Positions 47,290-56,941 of a DNA stretch of 64,000 bases are shown here, piece after piece (position 1 is the stretch's first letter; the number at the start of each line of letters is the position of its first letter). The translations under genes were made by a program, and so were the position numbers. Location: assembly GCF_018449515.1 (NCBI RefSeq), contig NZ_JAAVUQ010000003.1:62001-126000 (forward strand). The letters run 5' to 3'. Source of the stretch: Caballeronia sp. dw_19 (lineage in GTDB: Bacteria; Pseudomonadota; Gammaproteobacteria; Burkholderiales; Burkholderiaceae). The notes beneath the pieces are model-generated. The model made no database searches. It had not been told where the DNA came from and was given only the letters and a program-made list of their open reading frames with translations.

Positions 47290-50256
47290 CTATCCCTCAA
47301 GCACTATGGTGTCGGGTTGGGTCGCGCGGCTAGCGTTAGGCTGTTCGAGCGCGCGTTGCAGCAACTGGGCGATATGCAGCGTGTGCCGCTGCGCGCCGTG
47401 CTCAATCTGTTCGCGGCAACTGAAGCCGTTCGTGACGACGAGCGTGTCCGGCGCCGCGGCGCGCACCAGCGGCAGCAGCTTGTCCTCGCCGATCTTCATC
47501 GATAGGTCATAGTGATCCGCGTTGAAGCCGAAAGAGCCAGCCATACCACAGCAGCCGCTATCGAGCAGCTTCCAGCGCACGCCGATGCGTTCGAGCAGCG
47601 CGGTTTCGCGCTTCATGCCAAACACCGCCTTCTGATGGCAATGGCCGTGCAGCAGCACATCGGCGTCGAGCTTCGGCCAGGCGAAGTCCACGTCGGCGAC
47701 GAAGTCGGAGAACATGAAGGTTTGCTGCGAAAGCTGCTTCGCGAGCGGATCGTCGGGCAGTTGCTTGAGCAGTTCGTCCTTAAACACCGAGAGACACCCG
47801 GGCTCGAGGCCTACCACCGGCGTGCCCGCGCGGATGTCGTCGGCAAATTCTTGAATCACTTCCTGCAAAAGCTTGCGCGCTTCGTCGAGCAAACCATAGT
47901 CATACAGTGGACGGCCGCAGCACAGCCGTTTGCGAGGCAACAAGACCTGATAGCCGAGCGCGCTCAGTACATCGCTTGCGGCCTGTGCAACCTCAGGCGT
48001 GAAGTGATCGTTGAACGTATCAACCCATAGGATGATCTTGCGTGCCGACTTCAACGTATCAGCCGCATGCGTATCGTCTCGACGCGCGGCCAATGACCGG
48101 AAGGTGCGCGGCGCAAAGGTCGGTAGGGTGCGATTCGATGCCACGCCCGCAAGCCATTTGCTCAGCGACCCGAGCGGCGCAAAAGAGGTCGCGAAGTTCG
48201 CGAGCCAGGGAGCGCGTGCCGCGAGTGGCGCCCATTGGCCGATGCGTCCCATGAACCAAGCCTGACGTGGGCGCCGGTTGAATTCGTAGTAATGCGAGAG
48301 AAATTCGGCCTTGTACGAGGCCATATCCGTATGCGTCGGACAATCGCTCTTGCAGCCTTTGCACGCGAGGCACGTGTCGAGCGCGGCCTTCACTTCCGGG
48401 CTGTTCCATCCGTCCGTGATGACTTCGCCCTGCAGCATTTCCCAGAACAAATGTGCGCGGCCGCGCGTCGATTGTGCCTCCTCGCGGCTGCCGCGGAAAC
48501 TCGGACACATCGTGCCGCCTTCGAGCGAACGGCACTTCCCCATGCCGATGCAGCGCTCGACCGCACGCTGCATGCCGTCGCCTTCGGGGCTTTCGAAGGT
48601 AAGCTTCGTGCGGAATTGCACCGGTTTGTACGCTGGCCCCATTCGCAGATTTTCATCAACGCGATAGGCGTTCACCACCTTTCCGGGATTGAGCCGCTGA
48701 GCCGGATCCCATATCGCCTTGAACTGCTCCATTGCAGCGATGATTTCGGGGCTGTACATCACCGGAAGGAATTCGGCCTTCGCCTGGCCGTCGCCATGCT
48801 CGCCCGATAGCGAGCCGCCGAACTCGACGACCAATTCTGCCGCTTCGCGCAGAAAACGCCGCCAAGTATGCACGCCCTCGGCGCTGTGCAGATCGAAGGT
48901 GATCCGTGCATGCACACAGCCGTCGCCGAAATGGCCGTACAGGCTGGTCTCGTAGCCGAAGCGGTCCACCAACGCCTGAAAGCGCCGGAGATAATTGCCA
49001 AGACGCAGCGGGTCCACCGCCGCATCTTCCCAGCCAATAATCGGATCGGGCTTCGACGAATCGATCGATAAGGCCACTGCCGACGCGCCCGTTTCGCGGA
49101 TCGACCAAATCTGCTGTTGCTTCGCCTTGTCTTCGACAACGAAGCCGGTGATGCCAGCTCCACCTTTGCCGGAACCGAAGTGCGCGTGCGCTTTGCCGGC
49201 CTTCGCGCGTGCTTCGTCGACCGTATCGGCGCCGAATTCGAGAACGACCCACGCATCGCCCTGGGGCAACAACGCAATTTCGTCAGCTTTGAGGCCGCGC
49301 GCCTGTAGGCCGCGAATGATCGCGCGGTCCAGCCCTTCGATCGCGATCGGACCGAAGCGCTCGAAATGCGCGACGCCATCGGCAGCGACGAAGATGTCCG
49401 CGAACCCGAGCACAAGAATCACCCGGCAGGCGGGGTTATGCACGAGCCGCACTTTCGCGTGCAGCGTCACGGCGCAGGTGCCTTCCGTCCCGACCAGCGC
49501 TCGCGCGACGTTGAAGCCGTTTTCCGGCAGCAACTGATCGAGATTGAAGCCCGACACACGTCGGCGGATCTGTGGGAATTCGCGGCGGATCGCGTCGCCG
49601 TAGCGGTCGCGCAGATCGCGCAACTGGCGATAGATGTCGCCTTGTCGACCGCCCTTCGCAACAATCCGTTCGAGTTCGTCTTCCGAAGTAGGGCCGACCC
49701 AGAAACGTGCGCCGTCGTAAGTCGCGACTTCGAGCGCCTCAACATTCTCGGCGGTCTTGCCCGCCATCACCGAATGCGCACCGCACGAGTTGTTCGCGAT
49801 CATGCCGCCTAACGTGCAGCGGCTGTGCGTGGCCGGATCGGGGCCGAACGTGAGACCGTGCTCCATGGCCGCATCACGCAACGTATCGCAGATCACGCCG
49901 GGTTCGACGATTGCCGTGCACGCGTCGGGATCGATCGATACGATGCGGTTCACATACTTGCTCCCGTCGGCCACCACCGCGACGTTCACGCACTGGCCGT
50001 TCTGCGAGGTACCCCCGCCACGGGTGAGAAACGGCACATCGTGGCGACAGCAGACGTCGAGCGCTGCCGCGAGATCGTCCACGTCACGCGGCACGACCAC
50101 GCCGAGTGGCACCTGCCGGTAGTTGGACGCGTCCGACGCATAGAGCGCCTTCGCGCTCGCATCGAAACGCACGTCGCCGCGCAGCGTGCGCGCGAGTTCG
50201 CTTTCGAGACGTTGCAGCAGGGCGGCATCGGCCGTATAAGGTGTGGCAGCTTTCAC
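47290..50256 (-). CDS. ydiJ: FAD/[4Fe-4S] D-2-hydroxyglutarate dehydrogenase (YdiJ type)
   Basis: 988-residue fusion. N-terminal FAD-binding type 4 domain with VPRDVDDLAAALDVCCRHD, PFLTRGGGTSQNGQCVN and DPATHSRCTLGGMIANNSCG. FAD-linked oxidase C-terminal part includes GHFGDGCVHARITFDL and SLSGEHGDGQAKAEF. A ferredoxin-like segment follows with CIGMGKCRSLEGGTMCPSFR and CLACKGCKSDCPTHTD, then a cysteine-rich domain with RKRLCCGRPLYDYG and LDSGCCGMAGSFG. YdiJ-type proteins oxidise D-2-hydroxyglutarate. Being three bases downstream of hglS, whose product is D-2-hydroxyglutarate, makes this assignment strong. Confidence 0.9.
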   Translation of the reverse strand: MKAATPYTADAALLQRLESELARTLRGDVRFDASAKALYASDASNYRQVPLGVVVPRDVDDLAAALDVCCRHDVPFLTRGGGTSQNGQCVNVAVVADGSKYVNRIVSIDPDACTAIVEPGVICDTLRDAAMEHGLTFGPDPATHSRCTLGGMIANNSCGAHSVMAGKTAENVEALEVATYDGARFWVGPTSEDELERIVAKGGRQGDIYRQLRDLRDRYGDAIRREFPQIRRRVSGFNLDQLLPENGFNVARALVGTEGTCAVTLHAKVRLVHNPACRVILVLGFADIFVAADGVAHFERFGPIAIEGLDRAIIRGLQARGLKADEIALLPQGDAWVVLEFGADTVDEARAKAGKAHAHFGSGKGGAGITGFVVEDKAKQQQIWSIRETGASAVALSIDSSKPDPIIGWEDAAVDPLRLGNYLRRFQALVDRFGYETSLYGHFGDGCVHARITFDLHSAEGVHTWRRFLREAAELVVEFGGSLSGEHGDGQAKAEFLPVMYSPEIIAAMEQFKAIWDPAQRLNPGKVVNAYRVDENLRMGPAYKPVQFRTKLTFESPEGDGMQRAVERCIGMGKCRSLEGGTMCPSFRGSREEAQSTRGRAHLFWEMLQGEVITDGWNSPEVKAALDTCLACKGCKSDCPTHTDMASYKAEFLSHYYEFNRRPRQAWFMGRIGQWAPLAARAPWLANFATSFAPLGSLSKWLAGVASNRTLPTFAPRTFRSLAARRDDTHAADTLKSARKIILWVDTFNDHFTPEVAQAASDVLSALGYQVLLPRKRLCCGRPLYDYGLLDEARKLLQEVIQEFADDIRAGTPVVGLEPGCLSVFKDELLKQLPDDPLAKQLSQQTFMFSDFVADVDFAWPKLDADVLLHGHCHQKAVFGMKRETALLERIGVRWKLLDSGCCGMAGSFGFNADHYDLSMKIGEDKLLPLVRAAAPDTLVVTNGFSCREQIEHGAQRHTLHIAQLLQRALEQPNASRATQPDTIVLEG

Positions 50257-50259
50257 AGC

Positions 50260-51309
50260 TTACTTCTCGGCGTTGTTCGTTGCACTGGCAGTCATCTTGA
50301 AGATGCCTTGCGCATTGCCGGCATCGAAACGCAGATCTGTCACCCATTTGCGTTTATCCTGATCGAACTTGCGCTTGCGCGTGATGAATTCGTAGAACGA
50401 ACCCGGCACCTGACGCTTGACTGTGCTGCCGTCCGCCGCGCGCAATTCGCGCTCGATGGTATCGGCGCGATACGCGGTCTGGAACACGCGGCCTGAGCGC
50501 GAATGTTCGACTTCCCGCTTCATTGGCCGGCCCTTGGCCTTCTCGTTGTCTGAGAGATCGAACACATTGTCGACTCGATCGGTGGCGTGGTTGAACGCGT
50601 TGCCTTCGGTCGCGATCCACGCCATTTCTGCCGATTCGGCGAGCAGCGTTTCGTAATCGACGACACTTGGCACGTCGTGTTGACGAGCAAAGGCGCCGAC
50701 GATCACGGGGAGCAGGGCATGTGCCGCCTCGAGAGGCAACAAGCCTTCGCGCTCCAGCTCCCACAACTGCGAGACTGCGAGCGGCGTGAGTGGATCCTTC
50801 GACGTAGAGAGCACATTGGTGACGGCCTGTTGGAAGGATTCGGAGAAGCGCTCCGGGTGCAGCTCGCTCAAGAAAAACTGCGCGATCTCGTCGGGAGCGT
50901 CGTCATGCACGTATGCACGGCCAGTCATGCCTAGCTTGTCGAGCGGATAGCGGCCGTTGGGAATGAAGCCGAGCGGGCGCAAGATACGCGTGAACGCCGC
51001 TTCGCCCGGCGGCAGCGCGCCGTTGTGTGTCCAGCGCACCGTGCGCAGTGCGCCGTGATCGAAATACACCGAGCCGCCGTTCGCGGTGGCTTCGTCGGTA
51101 TACGTGCGTCCGTTTGGCGATCTCGTGAGCAGCCCTTCAAACAGCACCATGTTCATCGCTTGAGCGAGCTCGGCGCGGGTCACTGTGCCATCTTCCCAGT
51201 CGGTGAGAATCGTGGGCACGTTGAGGGTTTTGAAGAGGAAATCGGTTTTCTCGGGGCCGAGCAGCCGTTTCAGCAGACTTTCAACATTCGGATTTATCAT
51301 CGTCATCAT
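50260..51309 (-). CDS. hglS: 2-oxoadipate dioxygenase/decarboxylase HglS (DUF1338, VOC fold)
   Basis: 349 residues. HglS converts 2-oxoadipate to D-2-hydroxyglutarate in bacterial D-lysine/pipecolate catabolism. The His/His/Glu iron triad is visible as VYFDHGALRTVRW (His85, with Arg89), NAFNHATDRV (His241) and GSFYEFITRKRKFD (Glu307). It is immediately upstream of the D-2-hydroxyglutarate dehydrogenase gene and divergent from a broken LysR gene. Confidence 0.9.
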   Translation of the reverse strand: MMTMINPNVESLLKRLLGPEKTDFLFKTLNVPTILTDWEDGTVTRAELAQAMNMVLFEGLLTRSPNGRTYTDEATANGGSVYFDHGALRTVRWTHNGALPPGEAAFTRILRPLGFIPNGRYPLDKLGMTGRAYVHDDAPDEIAQFFLSELHPERFSESFQQAVTNVLSTSKDPLTPLAVSQLWELEREGLLPLEAAHALLPVIVGAFARQHDVPSVVDYETLLAESAEMAWIATEGNAFNHATDRVDNVFDLSDNEKAKGRPMKREVEHSRSGRVFQTAYRADTIERELRAADGSTVKRQVPGSFYEFITRKRKFDQDKRKWVTDLRFDAGNAQGIFKMTASATNNAEK

Positions 51310-51444
51310 CTGGCAGGGGATTAAATTTTGGCCGCATGTCGCTTCGCGATCGGCTTCTTTAAGAGGCGCTTTGCTTTGTTATGCCTGAATGTCATCTGCG
51401 TAAAGCGAGTTTAGGTTGTCACACGACCAGGACTTGGACTCAAC

Positions 51445-51760
51445 ATGCGCAAGTTCAAAATTCGGAACATGGACGGGCTGCCGGCTTTTGAAGCCGCAGC
51501 GCCGCATGGAAGCTTCACCCATGTGGCCAAGAAACTGTTTCTGACAAAAAGCGCGGTATCGCGCCAGATCGCCACGCTGGAATCGATTCTGGGCGTGTGG
51601 TTTTTCGCACGCGCCAAACGGCGCGTTGTACTGACACGCGGTGGGGGCATCTACGTCACGCAAATGCGCGCTCGCTGGAAAACCTCGACCGCGGCACGCT
51701 GTCGATCATCGCTGAATGTAGCGGCCATCTGGAACTGGCGGTGCATCCATGTCCATACTC
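51445..51760 (+). pseudogene. LysR-type (GcvA-like) regulator, truncated and frameshifted
   Basis: The first 65 codons read as a good LysR DNA-binding domain: LPAFEAAAPHGSFTHVAKKL, FLTKSAVSRQIATLE. Similarity then continues only in another frame (ARSLENLDRGTLSIIAECSG, LELAVHP) and stops near 51750. The effector-binding domain is missing, replaced by the end of the hyuB gene on the other strand. Divergent from hglS, so it was probably the regulator of the lysine module. Confidence 0.7.
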
Positions 51761-51864
51761 AAGGGCAAATACGTCCTGATGTGCAACGACGAACCTGCGC
51801 GTTAATATGTGCATACGCAATACCTCGATTCCCGAACGGGCAGGACACGGAACGCAGTGACTTA

Positions 51865-53505
51865 TCAGCAGACTTCGTTGGCAACGTCGGCATCGACAAG
51901 ATTTCTTGCGCGTTGCGCGGGATTGCCAAATCCGCCGCCTCCCGGAGTTTCCAAGCGAATTGTCGTGCCACTAGACATTTGCACCGTCGCCCGAGTTTGA
52001 ATTACTTCCTCGGTCGACTGCCCATGATTGATCACAATCCGTGACGGATACCCGGGCTCACCGCCGTCTAGCCCCTCTGCGCCTCTCATAGAGCCATCAC
52101 ACCGCACAGAGCACACCACCTCCGGGTCTAACGCTCGAATCTGACGCGCCAGCCCCATTCCTCCTCGGAACTCGCCACGACCGCCGCTGCGCGAAACCAG
52201 AGCATATTCCTCCACCATCAGAGGGTATTCGATTTCAAGAGCTTCGACAGGCAAATTGGACGTGTTCGTGATGTGCACTTGTACGCCGTCCATTCCATCA
52301 CCATTCTCTCTTCCGCCAGCCCCGCCGCCTAACGTTTCGAGATATACAAATCGACCTCCGCGTCGCCCCGATGGGCCCGAAAAAACCATCGCCGGCATTA
52401 CATCATTGCAGGATGCCATACGGCGTCCGTTGGTCAGGAGCTTGCCAAGTGCGCCAATCACGGTTCCAGCCACTCGTTGTGCAGTGGTCGCACGACAGCC
52501 GATCGCGGCGGGGAACTGCGGATTGATGATAGATTTCTCAGGAAGCACAATCTCAATGGGCACGAACATGCCGCAGTTTGGCAATAATCCCGGATCAAGA
52601 AGTGCCTTCACCGCAAAATAAACACTGGCTCGCAAAGCGTTTAGCGGAATATTGTATGATCCACGCGCCTCTGGTCCCGAGCCCGTAAAGTCGACTACCA
52701 ACCGGTCTCCAATAGCGCGCACCGACGCCCTGATAGGCACGGGATCACCGCCCAAACCATCATCGTCGAGAAACTCTTCAAACTCTCCGACGTGCGATGG
52801 AAGTTCGCTTATTCGCTTGCGCAAACGTTGCTCGGTGTAATAGAAAATGTCGTTGATCGTCCGCTGGATTTTCTCCATCCCGATCTCTCCAGCAAGCTCC
52901 TGCAGCAGGCGCCGCCCCTTCTCGTTTGTCGCGATCTGCGCGCGTAAATCATGCACTCGGTCGTCCGGCTCACGGGAATTTTGAGCCACAAGGTCAATGA
53001 TGTCTTTCAGCATCACACCATCATCGACAATACGGGTCGAAGGGATTCGCAATCCTTCTTCCCATACAGTGCGTAGGTGCGGCGCGTTTGACCCGGGCAC
53101 AGCCCCTCCGACGTCAGTATGGTGGCCTACGTTAGCGATGAAAAATTCCAGTTTGCCGTCAACGAAAACAGGGCCTACAACGGTGAGGTCAGGCGGATGA
53201 CTGCCTCCAGCCAAATAAGCGTCATTCGAAAGGTAGGCGTCGCCAGGCTTCATACCGGTTCCGTATTTTTTTATTGCTGCCTCGACTGCGCCTGACAATG
53301 CGCCGAGGTGAACCGGGATATGGGAAGCTTGGGCAATTAGTTGTCCGCTACCATCGAATAGCGCAACCGAGCAATCCTTGCGCTCTTTGATGTTACTGGA
53401 GAACGCGGAGCGGATCAGCGTGTTCCCCATTTCTTCCGTAATTGATAAGAGCCTGTTGCTAAAAACTTCCATCGCGATCGCGTCAAGCTTTCTGAGGGCA
53501 TTCAT
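51865..53505 (-). CDS. hyuB: Hydantoinase B/oxoprolinase family protein
   Basis: 546 residues. AMEVFSNRLLSITEEMGNTL, RSAFSSNIKERKDCSVALFD, PGDAYLSNDAYLAGGSHPPD and GSYNIPLNALRASVYFAVK are HyuB features. With HyuA it forms an ATP-dependent amidohydrolase opening cyclic imides/lactams such as 5-oxoproline, N-methylhydantoin or caprolactam. 24 bases downstream of hyuA. The 3' end meets the broken LysR gene, suggesting an insertion junction. Confidence 0.92.
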   Translation of the reverse strand: MNALRKLDAIAMEVFSNRLLSITEEMGNTLIRSAFSSNIKERKDCSVALFDGSGQLIAQASHIPVHLGALSGAVEAAIKKYGTGMKPGDAYLSNDAYLAGGSHPPDLTVVGPVFVDGKLEFFIANVGHHTDVGGAVPGSNAPHLRTVWEEGLRIPSTRIVDDGVMLKDIIDLVAQNSREPDDRVHDLRAQIATNEKGRRLLQELAGEIGMEKIQRTINDIFYYTEQRLRKRISELPSHVGEFEEFLDDDGLGGDPVPIRASVRAIGDRLVVDFTGSGPEARGSYNIPLNALRASVYFAVKALLDPGLLPNCGMFVPIEIVLPEKSIINPQFPAAIGCRATTAQRVAGTVIGALGKLLTNGRRMASCNDVMPAMVFSGPSGRRGGRFVYLETLGGGAGGRENGDGMDGVQVHITNTSNLPVEALEIEYPLMVEEYALVSRSGGRGEFRGGMGLARQIRALDPEVVCSVRCDGSMRGAEGLDGGEPGYPSRIVINHGQSTEEVIQTRATVQMSSGTTIRLETPGGGGFGNPAQRARNLVDADVANEVC

Positions 53506-53529
53506 GTCTGTTTCTCGAAATAAATCAGG

Positions 53530-55608
53530 TTAAAGCGCTAAGAGGATCGACAAGTTTCCGTACTCATCCATTTCAAAAGCCTGACCAGGGAGTACCACGG
53601 TGGTAGAACTCATTTCCTCAACAATGGCGGGGCCATCAATACGGATTGCATACGGGAGCGATTGTCGATTGAAAACGCACGTATCAACCCAACCCACGGA
53701 GCCGAAGTACACGGCGCGCTTTTCTTTCAGAGCTCCTTCGACCGTTTCACCACCCTCGACAGTTTGAATGGGCGCCCGCGGAACGATCCCGACAGCCAAT
53801 AAACGACAATTGACGATTTCGATCGGATGGTCCGACGCCGTATAACCGTATTCGGCTAAGTGCGCCTGCTCGAAAAGCTCTACGAAGTTTTCCAACCTCG
53901 GAATTTCGAGTGACGCGAACCGCACCGAAATCTCAAAGTTCTGACCGCGATAGCGTGCGTCAATCGCAACAGACATTTTTCGCCGTTCAGACGTTACTCC
54001 TTCATCACTGAGCCATTGGTCTCCCTCCTTGCAAAGGTCGTTGAAAGTGGAAGCCACGGCCCTCCAACCTTCATCGCTCGCCAGCGCCATCACTGAGCGC
54101 ACGAAGTCCATTGCAATGTTCGAGAGCAGAATGCCTCGCGCACACATCGTTCCTGGTTCTTGCGGTACAAGAACTTTGCGCATACCGCAGTCAGCAGCGA
54201 GTTCGGCAGCATGCAATCCTCCCGCACCACCGAACGCACACAGCGCAAACTCTTCCACGCTCAAGCCACGCTCGGTCGAAACCGCACGTACTGCTCGAGC
54301 CATATTCGCATTCGCAATCAACAAAATTCCAAGTGCTGCTTCTTCAACATTCAGCCCTAGCGGCTTAGCTACCTGTTCCCAAACCGCTTCGCGGGCAGCG
54401 TCGGCGTAAATCGGCATCTTTCCATTGAGAATCGAAACGGGGCTTAGACGGCCCAAGGTGACATGTGCATCGGTGATGGTTACTAGTTTTCCGCCCCGTC
54501 CATACGCGATTGGCCCTGGGACAGCTCCGGCGCTTGTTGGGCCAACCTTCAAGGCGCCTGCCTCGTCTACGATCGCAATACTTCCACCGCCAGCGCCAAT
54601 TACGTGGACATCTATCATCTGCGTCTTGACCGGATAGTCCGCGACTAGCCGGGATGACGTGTAAAGAGGAGCCAGGTTCTTGATTAGTGAGACGTCCGTG
54701 CTTGTCCCACCGACATCAAATGTGATTAGGTTATGGTTACCAGAAACACGTCCGATCTCTGCCGCACCAATCACACCCGCTGCGGGACCGGATACGCAGG
54801 TTCGAACGGGAGCTGTCTGAACAGACTCTACCGACATGAGCCCACCGTTGGAATGAACGGTACTAGGATTGACCGCGATGCCCATCTCCCGAACCGCCCC
54901 AACTAACCTCCCCATATACTGAGACATCCGCGGTCCGAGATATGCATTTAATGCAGTCGTTGACATCCGCTCGAATTCCCGGAATTCTGGCAAGATTTCT
55001 GAAGAACAAGAGATGAAGGCATCCTGGAGCTCCCCTTCAAGAATTTCTTTGGCCCTCAGTTCATGCCGGCTGTTCTTATAGCTGTGCAGGAAGCAGATGG
55101 CGACAGCCTTAATGTTCTGCTCGCGAAGCTTGACGGCAATTTCTCTCACTTCACTTTCGTCTAATGGTGACCATACCTCACCTGTCGCCATTACACGCTC
55201 GGTCACTTCAAAACGACGCGAACGCGGGATCAGTGGCAGAGGCTTTACGTGTCCATAATCGTAAAGATCCGGACGAGTCTGCCGACCGATCTCCAGGACA
55301 TCACGAAACCCGCGCGTCACGAGCAACGCTGAATCTGCGCCACGTCTCTCGATCACCATGTTTGTCGCGACAGTAGTTCCGTGGCCGACATACTTGACTG
55401 CATTTGGAGAGACTTTGTGTTCCTTGAGCAATGCATCCAGTCCCGCTTGAATTGCTATCGAAGGATCCGACGGCGTCGATGCGACCTTGAAATACTGAAT
55501 ACTTCCGTCCTGTTCATTCAACAACGTAAAGTCCGTGAACGTGCCACCAACGTCAAAACTGACACGGAATGTGGAGGGTTCGCCTCCGACACCGTCCATC
55601 TGTTGCAT
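53530..55608 (-). CDS. hyuA: Hydantoinase A/oxoprolinase family protein
   Basis: 692 residues from an ATG with GGAG seven bases upstream; a TTG four codons earlier is possible but overlaps that site. Actin-like ATPase fold with VSFDVGGTFTDFTLLNEQDG near the start and ITFDVGGTSTDVSLI near residue 290, plus KYVGHGTTVATNMVIERRG and ALCAFGGAGGLHAAELA. ATP-hydrolysing partner of HyuB. Located downstream of a PotABCD-type transporter, 237 bases after potD. Confidence 0.93.
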   Translation of the reverse strand: MQQMDGVGGEPSTFRVSFDVGGTFTDFTLLNEQDGSIQYFKVASTPSDPSIAIQAGLDALLKEHKVSPNAVKYVGHGTTVATNMVIERRGADSALLVTRGFRDVLEIGRQTRPDLYDYGHVKPLPLIPRSRRFEVTERVMATGEVWSPLDESEVREIAVKLREQNIKAVAICFLHSYKNSRHELRAKEILEGELQDAFISCSSEILPEFREFERMSTTALNAYLGPRMSQYMGRLVGAVREMGIAVNPSTVHSNGGLMSVESVQTAPVRTCVSGPAAGVIGAAEIGRVSGNHNLITFDVGGTSTDVSLIKNLAPLYTSSRLVADYPVKTQMIDVHVIGAGGGSIAIVDEAGALKVGPTSAGAVPGPIAYGRGGKLVTITDAHVTLGRLSPVSILNGKMPIYADAAREAVWEQVAKPLGLNVEEAALGILLIANANMARAVRAVSTERGLSVEEFALCAFGGAGGLHAAELAADCGMRKVLVPQEPGTMCARGILLSNIAMDFVRSVMALASDEGWRAVASTFNDLCKEGDQWLSDEGVTSERRKMSVAIDARYRGQNFEISVRFASLEIPRLENFVELFEQAHLAEYGYTASDHPIEIVNCRLLAVGIVPRAPIQTVEGGETVEGALKEKRAVYFGSVGWVDTCVFNRQSLPYAIRIDGPAIVEEMSSTTVVLPGQAFEMDEYGNLSILLAL

Positions 55609-55845
55609 TTCGTACTCCAAAATTATTCAGTTAGCTAAATGACGCTTTAATTTCTGTTACACACCTGAATAGACTATACGTAATACAGGTTTGAAAGACA
55701 TAAAAAAATTGTATGTGTCTCATTGACAAGAAACATGGGAGTAGCCGCTTTTTCGATGCGGCATCTCGAACACAAGCGCTACCGAGTCAATAGGTCCCTG
55801 CGGCTTGTCTTTTATTCTCGAAGCGCGAGAGAACTGCCGCGTTTG

Positions 55846-56910
55846 TCAGGCCCTGTTTGCGAAGACCTGTTCACAGATTGCTGTCCGTCGCTTCCAGTCG
55901 GCCTCAACGATGCTCCAATCCGGCTGATAAAGCTTCGCCTCAATCTGCTGAGCAGAAGCTCCGATCCGCTGAACCACGGCGTCCGGCAGTTTTACTGACG
56001 GATCGATCGGAAGAACAGGATCATTATTGGCTAGTCCTAACGCTGCCTGTTGAGAAAACACAAATCTTAAGAACTGCTTCGCTTGCTCGATGTTCTTCGA
56101 GCCTTTGGGAATCACTATTGCGTACGGTAGCGCGAGCGCACCTTCGTCGGGAATGACCATGGAGATGTCAGCGTTTCCGGTCCTGATCATGCGAAATGTC
56201 TCTTGGGAATAGAACGGCCCCGCCGCAATCTCCCCGCGCGACAGCAATCGCATCATGTGTGTGATCGACGTATAGGCGGTAACCGCATTGCTTGCAATCC
56301 GCTTGTAGAGTTCAACCGCTTTGTCTACATTCCTTTCGTCGCCTCCCGTGGCTTTAGAAAGGATGGAGAGATCATAGGCGGCACCCCATTGGGGTCGGTT
56401 TAGAGCTAATCGCCCCTTCCATTTTGGATTAGCGAGATTCGACCAGGATTTGAAATCGTCGGATTTTGCCAGACGCTTGTTATAGGTAATTCCGTACCAC
56501 ATCTGGAACGCAGCCGCTCCCGAGACCTTTCCGTTTTCTCCGATCAATTGATAACGCGGAGGAAGCTTCTGTGCTTCGGGGAACACTGCAGCGTCGAATT
56601 CCTCAATCGCGCCGTTACGCCGCAGATTCGGAATATCAATGAACGTCGTGAGAGCAAGGTCGTAGGTGCCACTTCCGGCACTTCCGATGAGCGCGGCCGA
56701 CGGATTTGGAATTTCGGCGAACTCTACGTTGATGCCTGTTAGGCGTTTGAACGGAGCCGCGGCAGCCTGTTTCCAACTTGATGTAGTCGTTTCACCGTAG
56801 CTGCAAAACAGAAGCTCTTTTGAGTCTGCATACGAGTTATTGAGTTTTGCGGCCAGAAGGCTTCCGGCCGCCGCCGAACACAGGATTTTCAAGCTATCGC
56901 GCCGATTCAT
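55846..56910 (-). CDS. ABC transporter substrate-binding protein (PotD/spermidine-putrescine type)
   Basis: 354 residues. N-terminus MNRRDSLKILCSAAAGSLLA has a twin-arginine-type motif RRDSLK and a hydrophobic stretch, so export via Tat is likely. Mature protein: LLFCSYGETTTSSWKQAAAA, VEFAEIPNPSAALIG and YDLALTTFIDIPNL match type II extracellular solute-binding proteins. Ligand unknown; linkage to hyuAB suggests a cyclic amide or related N-compound rather than a polyamine. Confidence 0.87.
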   Translation of the reverse strand: MNRRDSLKILCSAAAGSLLAAKLNNSYADSKELLFCSYGETTTSSWKQAAAAPFKRLTGINVEFAEIPNPSAALIGSAGSGTYDLALTTFIDIPNLRRNGAIEEFDAAVFPEAQKLPPRYQLIGENGKVSGAAAFQMWYGITYNKRLAKSDDFKSWSNLANPKWKGRLALNRPQWGAAYDLSILSKATGGDERNVDKAVELYKRIASNAVTAYTSITHMMRLLSRGEIAAGPFYSQETFRMIRTGNADISMVIPDEGALALPYAIVIPKGSKNIEQAKQFLRFVFSQQAALGLANNDPVLPIDPSVKLPDAVVQRIGASAQQIEAKLYQPDWSIVEADWKRRTAICEQVFANRA

Positions 56911-56941
56911 CTTAAAGTCCCCTCATTCCCAAGAACAACTG

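Noticed and set aside
51749-51805. 18-residue frame beginning MSILKGKYVL after the LysR remnant
   Set aside because: Too short to judge, no ribosome-binding site; most likely part of the decayed region.
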